From the NCBI GenBank assembly GCA_902774395.1, contig CACYIK010000015.1, positions 1 through 50,076 on the forward strand: 50,076 bases of DNA, written 5' to 3'. This document shows positions 14,814 through 23,045 of this stretch, in pieces. The notes below the pieces were generated by a model. That model was not told where the DNA came from, ran no database searches, and was given only the letters and a program-made list of their open reading frames with translations. Made by a program: the position numbers and the translations under genes. Origin of the DNA: an uncultured Bacteroidota bacterium. Its GTDB lineage: Bacteria; Bacteroidota; Bacteroidia; Bacteroidales; P3. Positions within the stretch are counted from its first letter, which is position 1, and every line of letters begins with the position of its first letter.

Positions 14814-17579
14814 CTATTTTTCGCGGAGTCGGACGGAAACGCCCGATTTCCCTTGACGTTTGACGTTAACATTACCGTAGGGCGAAATGATGATATGAGC
14901 ATCGTCGATGCCCTGCTGGTTCATGAAGTTGTGGATGATGTTTCCTTGCTCGAGGGATAGGTTGTAGCAGAGTTTGTCGTTGGTGCCGGCAACGTCGATG
15001 CAGAACTCGGCCACGCCCGTGGGGTTGTTGCGGAGAAACGATGCCAGCTGTTCGAGCTGTAGTTTGGCAATGGGAAGCAGTTCGGTGGAGTGCTCGTCAA
15101 ACTCGACGGCGTAGAGTGGCACGGGCTTGTCGAGAGCCACGAAGACGGGGAAGGTGTAGCCTTTCATGCGCTGCTTGCCTTTGTTCTTGTTGTCGATGAT
15201 GACGGCGGGGACGAAGTAAAGGCCGGCATCGCCGATGACGGCATAGCGTTTGTCTTTGTGAATGTTGATGTTGATGATGTTGCTCTCGCCGGAGCAGTCA
15301 ATCATCTGTGTCACCGCCTGCTGTGTAAGGTCTGCCACGCGGATGCGTAACAGCGACGATTCCATTCCGAGAATATCGAGACTATACGAGGTATAGGAGT
15401 TGGAAGCATCGTGCCATGTGGGGAAACTGAAGCAAGTGTATTGACCAAGGTTGGTGTTGGCGGAGTAGTAGATGCGCTTCTCGTCGGGGCTGAAGCTGAG
15501 GGAGGTCTCGCTGTAGCCTGTATTGATTTCCTTGCCGATATTCTGGGGCTTAGACCACGAGGTCCAGTCCTGGATGTTGGTGCGGGTGACAGAATAGATG
15601 TCGGTGTAGCCCAAACTACCATGTCCGTCGGAGACGAAATAGAGGGTCTTGAGGTTGCGGCTTAGGATAGGGCTGCGTTCGGAGTAGGGGGTATTGATCT
15701 TGTCTCCGAGGTTGATAGGAGTTCCCCAACTGTTGTTGATGTAAGGAATGAAGTAGAGGTCACTGGCCAGCGCGGTGTCGCCGTGGAAGTAGGCTCCCGA
15801 GCGTTGGAGATTGTAGCCATTGGGACGGTCGGAAGCGAGGAGTATGCCGCTGCCGTCGGGCAGCATATAGGCATCGGTCTCGATGTAGTCGGTGTTGACG
15901 GGGTAGGGAGGAATGTCGGTCACGCGCCAGTTGTCGCCGTCGCGTTCTGCCATCATGATGTTGCCTTCCGATCCCAGGAGCATGCGGTTGCCGTCGGCGT
16001 AGAAGCTGAAGAGCGTGAGGCCGTCGTTGACAGTGGAGGCTGCGAAAGGCACCTCGCCGGCGGGACGCCACTGTCCATTTTCTTTGACGGCGTAGCAGAT
16101 GCGGCGGCTGGAACCTGCGGCACGGGTGAAGTAAAGTTTGCCGTCGGCTTTGTTGAGGCAGGGATGAATGATGTGGTAGGTGGCGCTGAGTTCGCGGGTG
16201 GCACGGCGTCCTGAGGCAGGAGCCGAGAGCACTTTCACTATCTCGTTGTATTGTCCACCATATTCATTCTCGAAGCAGAGGTCGAATTTGCGTATGCGTT
16301 CGAGTGCTGCAGCATAGTTGGAGGTGGCCAACTGCACCTGAATCATGCGCTGCAGGGGCACGATGGCGATACCTTTGCCGGTGAAGCGACGCACGTAGTC
16401 GGCATAGCGAGTGTATTCTACCTCGAGGAAGTCTTCCATAAGGTTGATGCGGTCGATACGTTCGGCGTTGTCGAGGTCGTTTTCGACAGAGCGCTGATAG
16501 GGGAAGTCGGGGTTCTCCTTGGCGAAGCGTTTGATGGGCTCGCCATTGCCTTCGGCGGAATGCCAAGAGTAGTAGCGGCTGTAGACTTCGCTGTAGTTTT
16601 GATCGAATTTAAAGTGCTGGAGGTAATAGCGGGCAGCTTCGACGTCGCGGTGTTTCTTTAGGATGCGGCACATCTCGGCAATGGCTTTCTCCGCCAGCTG
16701 GATGTCGGGATAGGTATTGGCGAAGACGGCATAGTCCATGGCCGTCTTGCATTTGGCAAAGGTAACTTCGAGGAGTTTGTCTAGGCGGTCGCGGGCCTGC
16801 TGGCTCTCGTCACTGGTGGGGTAGCGGTCGATGAATTTCTTGAAGGCTTCGACATCGTTGATGCGGCTGGCATCGGCATAGGCCAAGCGGCTTTTCTGCT
16901 TTTCGGCAGCACGTTGTACCGACGGGCTCAGCGGGAATCGTGCCGCCACGCTGTCGGCCTGACCTTCCTCGTTTACGCCTTCAAAGAGGCCAGGGGCCAG
17001 TTTGGCAAGGCGTGCCTCCATCTGTTCAGCTTCGGCGGTGCCGGGGTATATGTCGATGAAGTGATAGTAGGATTCGGCGGTACCTTTCTTGAGGTCCTCG
17101 TCATAGACTTGGTTGATACGGCGTTGGCGCAGCAGTCGTACCATGTCCATGTCAATGCTGAAAGCTTCCATGTAGGTGTCCAGTTCGACGCGCGACATGT
17201 CGGTGCGCAACTCGAGCGTGTTGTAGGCGGCATCGGTGATGGCCTGTTTGGTTTGACGGATGATGGGGAGGGTGATGCCGCAACGCACCAGACGTCCCAA
17301 CTCGCCAGTCTTGTCTTTCTCGATGAGCTGTATGTGGCATTGCTCGGCTCGTTGGATGTATTTCATGGCCATGGGCAGATTGCGCATGGGATGCGAGTTG
17401 TCGAAGTAGAACTGGGCCAGATTGTAGAGGGCTTCGACATTGTCGGGAGCCTTGGCATAGGCTTTGTTGAGTTTGGAGAACCGCGCTTGATAGTCGCCGA
17501 GGGAGTCGACCAGCGAGGTTTGTGCGAATGTTGCCGTGGTGGCGAGCCAGCAGCCGATTATGAGGAGTAGCTTTTTCAT
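14814..17579 (-). CDS. TPR + PD40 beta-propeller + OmpA-like envelope protein (PorE-like)
   Basis: A 921-residue exported protein (signal MKKLLLIIGCWLATTATFAQ). The N-terminal third has TPR-like helical repeats (NKAYAKAPDNVEALYNLAQF onward). The middle, about 480-740, has PD40/WD40-like beta-propeller blades (LYFTRAAGSSRRI, ILLASDRPNGYNL, LYFVSDGHGSLGYTDIYSVT, IYYSANTNLGQY). The last 98 residues (VEFDEHSTELLPIAKLQLEQ) form an OmpA-like domain in which the usual Arg of the peptidoglycan-binding LSxxRA motif is replaced (LSLEQG). TPR-propeller-OmpA is the architecture of PorE of the T9SS, but this protein is longer than P. gingivalis PorE, and the altered OmpA motif leaves room for another role. 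It lies in one operon with a glycosyltransferase gene. Confidence 0.75.
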   Translation of the reverse strand: MKKLLLIIGCWLATTATFAQTSLVDSLGDYQARFSKLNKAYAKAPDNVEALYNLAQFYFDNSHPMRNLPMAMKYIQRAEQCHIQLIEKDKTGELGRLVRCGITLPIIRQTKQAITDAAYNTLELRTDMSRVELDTYMEAFSIDMDMVRLLRQRRINQVYDEDLKKGTAESYYHFIDIYPGTAEAEQMEARLAKLAPGLFEGVNEEGQADSVAARFPLSPSVQRAAEKQKSRLAYADASRINDVEAFKKFIDRYPTSDESQQARDRLDKLLEVTFAKCKTAMDYAVFANTYPDIQLAEKAIAEMCRILKKHRDVEAARYYLQHFKFDQNYSEVYSRYYSWHSAEGNGEPIKRFAKENPDFPYQRSVENDLDNAERIDRINLMEDFLEVEYTRYADYVRRFTGKGIAIVPLQRMIQVQLATSNYAAALERIRKFDLCFENEYGGQYNEIVKVLSAPASGRRATRELSATYHIIHPCLNKADGKLYFTRAAGSSRRICYAVKENGQWRPAGEVPFAASTVNDGLTLFSFYADGNRMLLGSEGNIMMAERDGDNWRVTDIPPYPVNTDYIETDAYMLPDGSGILLASDRPNGYNLQRSGAYFHGDTALASDLYFIPYINNSWGTPINLGDKINTPYSERSPILSRNLKTLYFVSDGHGSLGYTDIYSVTRTNIQDWTSWSKPQNIGKEINTGYSETSLSFSPDEKRIYYSANTNLGQYTCFSFPTWHDASNSYTSYSLDILGMESSLLRIRVADLTQQAVTQMIDCSGESNIININIHKDKRYAVIGDAGLYFVPAVIIDNKNKGKQRMKGYTFPVFVALDKPVPLYAVEFDEHSTELLPIAKLQLEQLASFLRNNPTGVAEFCIDVAGTNDKLCYNLSLEQGNIIHNFMNQQGIDDAHIIISPYGNVNVKRQGKSGVSVRLREK

Positions 17580-17586
17580 TTTCAGA

Positions 17587-18117
17587 CTATTTTATTGAGC
17601 CTAAGATGTCTTTGAATTCGAAGTCCATATCGTCAAAGGTGTCCTTGGTGGTTTCGAGACGGAATTCCACTGCCGTTTTGTTGTTGGTAAAGTAGGTCAT
17701 GTAGAACTGGTAGTCTTTTTGGTCGGCGGGGTTGGTATAGGCACCGATGTAACCGATGCCGCCGCTGGAGGGCAGGCCGTCGCCTTTGCTGTATTCCTTC
17801 AGCGACTGATAGGGCTGTGTTACATAGCGGTTGTATACCAACTCGTAGAGGTCGCCGGAATAGTTCTTGTTGACGTAGATGCGCAGGAAGGGTAGGATGG
17901 TGTCTCCTTCGCTGTCCACAACCACATGGCCTGTGTAGCAGTAGAGGTAGACGTCGCCACCCTCGGGCAACTCAAAGGTGCGTAGATATCGCCAATCCTC
18001 ATTGTTGAGGCGGAAGGTGACTTTAGTCCCCGGAATGGTCAACTGTGCCGATGCTATAGAGCAGCATGCCAGCAGGACCAAGAGGGTGACAATCTTTTTG
18101 AATGTTTGTTTTTTCAT
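17587..18117 (-). CDS. Small exported protein of unknown function
   Basis: A 176-residue protein: a signal peptide (IVTLLVLLACCSIASAQ) followed by a beta-rich domain (GTKVTFRLNNEDWRYLRTFE, GDVYLYCYTGHVVVDSEGDT, ISVEFRLETTKDTF-like strands). I do not recognise a family. The ATG at 18117 overlaps the stop of the upstream glycosyltransferase gene (ATGA), so translation is probably coupled; an in-frame extension to 18222 would overlap the glycosyltransferase gene and is not used. The stop is 7 bp before the PorE-like gene. The context suggests an envelope role. Confidence 0.75.
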   Translation of the reverse strand: MKKQTFKKIVTLLVLLACCSIASAQLTIPGTKVTFRLNNEDWRYLRTFELPEGGDVYLYCYTGHVVVDSEGDTILPFLRIYVNKNYSGDLYELVYNRYVTQPYQSLKEYSKGDGLPSSGGIGYIGAYTNPADQKDYQFYMTYFTNNKTAVEFRLETTKDTFDDMDFEFKDILGSIK

Positions 18118-19310
18118 ACGCTGAGTTGGTTGTTGTAAAAATCGAGCAGTTTCTTGGTGAGCATCTCTTCGTTGTATTGCTCTGCAATCAGTCGGGAGGC
18201 GGCCTGTCCAATGCTGGCGCATAACTCCTCGTCGTCAAGACATCGTTTGATCTGTTGGGCAAATTCTTCCGGGGTGTTGGCGATAAGGATGTTGACACCG
18301 TCAGTGTAATTGATGCCTTGGGCGCCTACGGTGGTAGTGACGACAACTTTGCCTATCGACATGGCCTCGATGATTTTTATGCGGATGCCGCTGCCGCTGA
18401 GCAGAGGGACGACGTTGATCTTTTTGCTGCCGATGAAGTACATGGCGTCGGGCACTTCGCCGATGACGGAGACGCCGTCGAAGGAACCCTTCATCCAGCG
18501 TTCAGGCATCTTGCGCCCGGCCAGATAGAGCTTGGCTTGGGGTACCTCGCGATGCACCACGGGCCATATTTCGTCGAGCAGCCATTGTATGCTTTCCTGG
18601 TTGGGGAGCCAGTCCATGGCTCCGATGTGGAACAGTGAGTTGGGCTCGACAGCGACGCTGGGTGTTTCATCGGGCTCGATGCCGAAAGGAATAGAAATAA
18701 CCGGCTTGCGGCATCCGTTTTGACGGAAATAGTCTGCGTCATTTTCGGTGATGCAGATGACGCCGTCGTAGTTGTTGATGTGTTCGAGTTCGTAAGCCCG
18801 GAGGGTGAGGGACAGGTGCTTTAAGTACCAACGCTTAAAGACGTTGTGGCAACTCTGGGCCACCCGCTTCCAGATGAGGTGCTCCACGTTATGGGCGCGC
18901 AGCAGTACACGGGCGTTGGTGAGCTTGCGGATGAGTGGCACATAGGGTGTGAGGAAGATGCTTTCGACATGCACGATATCGAACTGTTCGTGCTCCAGAA
19001 TGTCACGCAGCTTGGCGGCGAAGTCGGGGCTGATATAGCGCTTCACGTGGTAGGACTCTCCGCAGAGCATGGCGAAGGCGGCCGGCAGCAGTTTCACCCC
19101 GAGGTCTATATAGACGGCCTCGAAAGAGGTGTTATGAAGATACTCGTCGGTCATGCGGTGGGTGTTGACGGGGTGTTTGTCGGTCTTTACCGACAGCACT
19201 CTGACCTCGCAGCCCTGCGACAGCAACCCACGGGTGATGCTGTTCATGGCCATTGTGCCGCCGTCGACGGGCGGATAGGGAGGCTTGTTGCAGAGCTGGA
19301 GTATCTTCAT
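18114..19310 (-). CDS. Glycosyltransferase family 4 (GT-B fold)
   Basis: A 398-residue retaining glycosyltransferase. The N-terminal Rossmann domain starts MKILQLCNKPPYPPVDGGT with the Gly-rich acceptor loop. The C-terminal domain has FGIEPDE, GAMDWLPNQESI, LYLAGRKMP and SGSGIRIKIIEAMSIGKVVV, which contains the E-x7-E donor-binding motif. It is cytosolic and probably membrane-associated. Donor and acceptor are unknown; lipopolysaccharide or capsule assembly is usual for this family. It is first in a tightly packed operon (ATGA overlap with the next gene) that also encodes two exported proteins and a hydrolase. Confidence 0.88.
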   Translation of the reverse strand: MKILQLCNKPPYPPVDGGTMAMNSITRGLLSQGCEVRVLSVKTDKHPVNTHRMTDEYLHNTSFEAVYIDLGVKLLPAAFAMLCGESYHVKRYISPDFAAKLRDILEHEQFDIVHVESIFLTPYVPLIRKLTNARVLLRAHNVEHLIWKRVAQSCHNVFKRWYLKHLSLTLRAYELEHINNYDGVICITENDADYFRQNGCRKPVISIPFGIEPDETPSVAVEPNSLFHIGAMDWLPNQESIQWLLDEIWPVVHREVPQAKLYLAGRKMPERWMKGSFDGVSVIGEVPDAMYFIGSKKINVVPLLSGSGIRIKIIEAMSIGKVVVTTTVGAQGINYTDGVNILIANTPEEFAQQIKRCLDDEELCASIGQAASRLIAEQYNEEMLTKKLLDFYNNQLSV

Positions 19311-19362
19311 GGCTAATTTACAACGTCGTTCTGTCTCTTTTGTTGTGTCAGCACAGGGTTTT

Positions 19363-20322
19363 TTACTCCGTCGGGAGGGCCTTGAAGCCCATGCCGAGAA
19401 TCTCGGAGCTGTCCATGATGTTGACGAAGGCCTTGGGGTCGATGCGGTGGAGGTTGGATTTGAGTTTCACCATATCGGCACGGTCTAGGGTGACATAAAT
19501 CATCTTGCGCTCGTTGCCTTGGTAGAGACCGGTGCCGGTGAGGCATGTGCCGCCGCGCTTGAGGTCGTTGAGGATGTAGTTGCGCACGGTCTCCATCTCG
19601 TCGGTGACGATGAACATGGTCTTGTAGCTCTTCATGCCGTCGACAACGAGGTCGATAACCTTGCCCTCGATGTAGATGATGATGATGGAGTAGATGGGCA
19701 GACGGATGTCGCCAAAGGCGATGAAGGTGCTGATGGTGATGATGCCGTCGACAATCATGACGAGGGTGCCGAGGGATATCTTGGTGTACTTGTGGAGGAT
19801 CATGGAGATGATGTCCGAACCGCCGCTGGTGGCGCCGCTGCGGAAAATCATGCCGATGGCCACACCGTAGATAAGGCCGGCAACGACGGTGTTGAGGATA
19901 TAGTCGGGCTTGAACCAGATGCTGTGTTCTGTCAGGGCTACATAGCCGTCCAAACTTTCGGGGGCCGTGGTCAGCACAGTCCCGTCGTGGATTACGGGCG
20001 CATAGCCCCATACCAACTCAAGCAGATATGTGAATCCGAAGATGAGGAAAGTGGAAATGATGGTTTTTATACCGAACTTGGGGCCGAGAATCCAAGTGCC
20101 GATAATCAGCAGGGGAATGTCCATGCAGATGGCGTAGAGAGCAATGCGGCCGCCCCAGAGGCTGCTGAAGACGTTGGAGAGACCATAGGTGCCGCCGGGA
20201 GCCATGAGGTAGGGGTTGACGAACATTACGTCACCCACGGCGAAGAGGGCGCTGCCCGCAATCAGTAGTAGATAGGCGAAAAACTCTTGTTTGAACGTGC
20301 TCTTTTTGTCGATATTTGTCAT
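19363..20322 (-). CDS. YitT-family membrane protein with DUF2179 domain
   Basis: A 319-residue inner-membrane protein. Five or six hydrophobic segments lie between about 15 and 230 with the YitT signature GDVMFVNPYLMAPGGTYGLSN and later SGATSGGSDIIS. The C-terminal 85 residues (VDGMKSYKTMFIVTDEMETV onward) form the soluble DUF2179 domain that typically ends in FVNIMDSSEILGMGF. The function of the family is not established; transport has been proposed. It has its own promoter and is separated from upstream panC by a terminator. Confidence 0.9.
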   Translation of the reverse strand: MTNIDKKSTFKQEFFAYLLLIAGSALFAVGDVMFVNPYLMAPGGTYGLSNVFSSLWGGRIALYAICMDIPLLIIGTWILGPKFGIKTIISTFLIFGFTYLLELVWGYAPVIHDGTVLTTAPESLDGYVALTEHSIWFKPDYILNTVVAGLIYGVAIGMIFRSGATSGGSDIISMILHKYTKISLGTLVMIVDGIITISTFIAFGDIRLPIYSIIIIYIEGKVIDLVVDGMKSYKTMFIVTDEMETVRNYILNDLKRGGTCLTGTGLYQGNERKMIYVTLDRADMVKLKSNLHRIDPKAFVNIMDSSEILGMGFKALPTE

Positions 20323-20375
20323 AATTGGTTTATTATTAGTATATAATATTATTATTCCGCATTGTATGTAATTTG

Positions 20376-20383
20376 CAAATATA
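20376..20383 (-). promoter_or_regulatory. -7 element (TATATTTG) of the YitT-gene promoter
   Basis: TATATTTG on the minus strand, 54 bp upstream of the YitT-family start. No clear -33 element was found. Confidence 0.5.
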
Positions 20384-20423
20384 CAAATTTTCTCGGATAT
20401 GAGAAAAAAGAATCTTCCGAGGA

Positions 20424-20468
20424 TAAAAAATGCCCCGCAAACCTGTCGTCTCGACGGGTCTGCGGGGC
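20424..20468 (-). terminator. Rho-independent terminator after panC
   Basis: On the minus strand a long stem begins GCCCCGCAGACC and closes with GGTTTGCGGGGC, followed by ATTTTTTAT. The hairpin spans 20432-20468, and the plus strand also has a T-rich flank, so it may act both ways. Confidence 0.9.
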
Positions 20469-20487
20469 TTTGCTTTTTCTCTAGATA

Positions 20488-21390
20488 CTAGAATTTTACG
20501 ATGTCGATGAGTCGGACGCCGTCGAGCCAGACGGCAATGCAGCCCACGGCCCCATTCTCCTTCGCCTCGTCCCAGTCTTCGATAGGCTGGAGGGTGATGG
20601 CGTCGACAATTTCGAAATATTCGGGTTCGAACTTTAGACCGTTAGGAGAGTCGTTCACCTCGTGGTAGGAGCTGAGGGTGTCGAGAACCCATTCCTTGAC
20701 GTCGTCGACCTCCTCGTATTCGGCCATCTCGGCGGCCTGCTCGAGGGTGGCGTTGATGGCGGGAGCCATGGCGCGGGCCTCGGGAGAGAGGCGCATGTTG
20801 CGGCTGCTGAGGGCCAGTCCGTCGTCGGCGCGGACGATGGGGCAGGGGATGAGCTCGATGGGGTACTTAATCTGCGCGAGGAGCGAGCGGATGACAGCAA
20901 TCTGCTGGTAGTCTTTCTCGCCGAAGTAGGCGCGCTTGGGTTGTGCCAGGTCGAAAAGACGACGCACCACTACGGCGACACCGCTGAAGTGGCCGGGACG
21001 GCGCGGCCCTTCCATCACCTCCTCCACGGGACCGAAATGGTACACCTCCTTGGGCTCTCCCTGGGGATACATCTCCTCCACGGTAGGCGTGAATGCCAGC
21101 AGGTTGTCCGAGCAAGAATTCTTAATTTTTAATTCTAGTTTCTTGATCAACTCCAGGTCGGCTTCGATGGTGCGAGGGTATTTCGCCAGGTCTTCTTTGT
21201 TGTTGAACTGGATGGGGTTGACAAAGAGGCTGACGACGACGAGGTCGTTCTCTTTCAGCGCCCGTTCGATGAGCGAGAGGTGGCCTTCGTGGAGAGCGCC
21301 CATGGTGGGCACAAGGCCTATCTCAAGGTTTTTTGCTTTGGCTTCTTTGACGGCCGACTCCAGGTCGGCAGCTTTGATGACTTGTTTCAT
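20488..21390 (-). CDS. panC: Pantothenate synthetase with in-frame repeat insertion
   Basis: A 300-residue enzyme that joins pantoate and beta-alanine using ATP in the pantothenate/CoA pathway. Motifs: VPTMGALHEGH (HIGH-like, 27-37), FVNPIQFNNKEDLAKYPRT, RPGHFSGVAVVV, YFGEKDYQQ and LALSSRNMRLS (KMSKS-like). Family members read directly from the helix after ADxxLL into FAPSVEEMYP; here residues about 86-95 (ELKIKNSCSD) are extra. The DNA at 21115-21134 that encodes them is a GAATTAAAAATTAAGAATTC repeat of the type found between genes at 40336-40378. The insertion is in frame in a surface loop and all catalytic motifs remain, so the enzyme is probably active. Confidence 0.95.
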   Translation of the reverse strand: MKQVIKAADLESAVKEAKAKNLEIGLVPTMGALHEGHLSLIERALKENDLVVVSLFVNPIQFNNKEDLAKYPRTIEADLELIKKLELKIKNSCSDNLLAFTPTVEEMYPQGEPKEVYHFGPVEEVMEGPRRPGHFSGVAVVVRRLFDLAQPKRAYFGEKDYQQIAVIRSLLAQIKYPIELIPCPIVRADDGLALSSRNMRLSPEARAMAPAINATLEQAAEMAEYEEVDDVKEWVLDTLSSYHEVNDSPNGLKFEPEYFEIVDAITLQPIEDWDEAKENGAVGCIAVWLDGVRLIDIVKF

Positions 21391-21418
21391 ATCTGTATTT
21401 CTTTATTGCTGCTTTATT

Positions 21419-21585
21419 AACGGCGAATTATTCTAATTAAACTAATTGGCTTCCGCAGGTCAATTTGTGGCTAATTACTCGAATGCCGCTCGCTCCGCTG
21501 CGGTTGGACTGCCGTAGGCAATTTAGCGTAATTTGCTTGTAATTGTATTGAGTAGACATTTGTTGAATTTGTTAAATTAGCCGTT
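21419..21585. repeat. MITE-like element, copy 1 (about 167 bp)
   Basis: It begins AACGGCGAATT and ends AATTAGCCGTT, which are near-perfect terminal inverted repeats. The interior from about 21470 to 21550 is about 90% identical to copy 2 at 22097-22266, in the same orientation. No ORF is present. It lies between panC and the PF04020 gene. Confidence 0.8.
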
Positions 21586-21592
21586 TCGTAAT

Positions 21593-22081
21593 TTATTCTA
21601 CTTCTTCGTAGGGAGTGAACCCCTCATCGTCTGTGTCGTTGTCTGTCTGTGTGAACGTAGGACTCCCGGGCTGCTGCAAGTTCTTCCGGTTGAGGTATTT
21701 GTTGGGCAACTCCAGCAGATAGTTCACACCCATCAGCACCAGGCTGAAGAGCAGCGCCGAACCGAAGTTGTCGACATGGAATCCATTCACCATTTCCGAG
21801 GCCATCAGGATGATGATGGCGTTGATGATGAAAAGGAAAAATCCAAGGGTGACGATGGTGGCGGGGAGGGTGATGACGATGAGGATTGGACGAAGGATGT
21901 TGTTGAGGATGGAGATGACGAGGGCGGTGAGCAGCACGGCGCCGAACGATTCGACGACGATGCCGGGCAATAGCCAAGCCCCCACCATCACGGCGATGGA
22001 GAGCAGCATGAGCCGTGTCAGACAGCCGCTCTGGCTGGCATAGAAGTGGCCTCTGCCTCCGTTATTAATAGTGACTTTCAT
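21593..22081 (-). CDS. PF04020 (phage holin 4_2 / YvlD-like) membrane protein
   Basis: A 162-residue integral membrane protein. About four hydrophobic segments (22-42, 47-75, 78-95, 105-127) carry the family signature ALVISILNNILRPILIVITLP, which continues into TLGFFLFIINA. The C-terminal 30 residues are acidic and soluble (DNDTDDEGFTPYEEVE). The domain name refers to a distant holin resemblance; these chromosomal proteins are widespread and of unknown function. No phage genes are nearby. The gene is tightly bracketed by two MITE-like repeats, 7 bp from one and 15 bp from the other. Confidence 0.88.
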   Translation of the reverse strand: MKVTINNGGRGHFYASQSGCLTRLMLLSIAVMVGAWLLPGIVVESFGAVLLTALVISILNNILRPILIVITLPATIVTLGFFLFIINAIIILMASEMVNGFHVDNFGSALLFSLVLMGVNYLLELPNKYLNRKNLQQPGSPTFTQTDNDTDDEGFTPYEEVE

Positions 22082-22096
22082 ATAGTTTTTTCGTTT

Positions 22097-22266
22097 AACG
22101 GCTAATTGAGACTAATTGAACTAATTTGCTTCTGCGTTGGTCAATTTAAGTCTAATTACTCGAATGCCGCCCGCTTTGCTGTGGCTGGACTGCCGTAGGC
22201 TATTTAGCGTAATACGCTTGTAATTGGACTGCGTAGCCATTAGTTAAATAAGTTGAATTCGCCGTT
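22097..22266. repeat. MITE-like element, copy 2 (about 170 bp)
   Basis: It begins AACGGCTAATT and ends GAATTCGCCGTT; the distal end touches the TAA stop of the tsaC/yciO-like gene. It has the same orientation as copy 1, with the best-conserved core around CTAATTACTCGAATGCCGC. Confidence 0.8.
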
Positions 22267-22883
22267 TATAAATCCAATACGCCTTTGCCTTGGCGGATGA
22301 CCTCGATGCCGTCGCTGCAGTCGACCACCGTCGAGGGAGCCGGGTCGGCAATGCCGCCGTCGACGACGAGGTCGACACGCGCACCGAAGCGGTCGTGGAT
22401 GAGGTCGGGGTCGGTATAGTTCTCGGGTTCGTCTTCTTCGCCGAGGGGACGCACGGAGGTGCAGATGAGCGGCATGCCCACTTCATTGATGATGGCCAAG
22501 GTGATGTCGTTGTCGGGCACACGGATGCCGATGGTCTTGTTGGCGTTCTGGAAGTTGCGGGGCAGGTTGCCACTGGCCTCAAGGATGAAGGTGTATGGGC
22601 CGGGAAGATGGGCTTTGAGGAGGGCGAAAGTGTCCTTGTCCATGGCGCGGACATACTCCGAGGCTTGGCTGAGGCTGTCGCAGAGCATCGAGTATTTGGC
22701 CTGTTTGAGCCGGAAGCCTTTGAGTTGGGCAATGTTCTCGGCGGCTTTCTTGTGCTCGAGGCTGCAGGCGAAACAATAGAGGGTGTCGGTGGGCAGGATG
22801 ACGATGCCACCGTCACGCAGGATGTCGGCTACACGCCTTACATCGCGCACGTTAGGGTTTCCATTGTATAATTTCAGTATCAT
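22266..22883 (-). CDS. Sua5/YciO/YrdC-family protein (threonylcarbamoyl-AMP synthase-like)
   Basis: A 205-residue protein of the TsaC/Sua5 fold, which makes threonylcarbamoyl-AMP for the t6A37 modification of ANN-decoding tRNAs. Motifs: GGIVILPTDTLYCFACSL (nucleotide/bicarbonate site), LPGPYTFILEAS, IGIRVPDN and PSTVVDCSDGIEVIRQGKG. The KxR-SxxxN signature of canonical TsaC is altered (KQAKYSMLC, and ICTSVRPLG in place of STSAN), which is closer to the YciO branch, whose role in t6A is disputed. It is the first gene of the minus-strand block and has a good promoter 25 bp upstream. The stop codon overlaps the end of a MITE-like repeat. Confidence 0.88.
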   Translation of the reverse strand: MILKLYNGNPNVRDVRRVADILRDGGIVILPTDTLYCFACSLEHKKAAENIAQLKGFRLKQAKYSMLCDSLSQASEYVRAMDKDTFALLKAHLPGPYTFILEASGNLPRNFQNANKTIGIRVPDNDITLAIINEVGMPLICTSVRPLGEEDEPENYTDPDLIHDRFGARVDLVVDGGIADPAPSTVVDCSDGIEVIRQGKGVLDL

Positions 22884-22907
22884 ATACTATGAGTGAAAAT
22901 GAATTTG

Positions 22908-22915
22908 CAAAAGTA
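22908..22915 (-). promoter_or_regulatory. -7 element (TACTTTTG) of the YciO-like gene promoter
   Basis: TACTTTTG on the minus strand fits TAnnTTTG, 25 bp before the start codon. The divergent gap to the M64 gene (22884-23045) is otherwise AT-rich, without a clear plus-strand promoter. Confidence 0.5.
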
Positions 22916-23045
22916 CAAAAAAAAATTTTTAAGAAAAGACATTTTTGATGATTTTAACTTTTCCTTGCGACAAAAAATATTTCCAACCACAATAAAAGGA
23001 ATAGTTTCGAGTTATTTGTTACGAGTTTTTGTATCATAGAGGAAG

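Noticed and set aside
21593..22081. Prophage remnant suggested by the 'phage holin' domain
   Set aside because: PF04020 is widespread in chromosomes and no other phage gene lies nearby.
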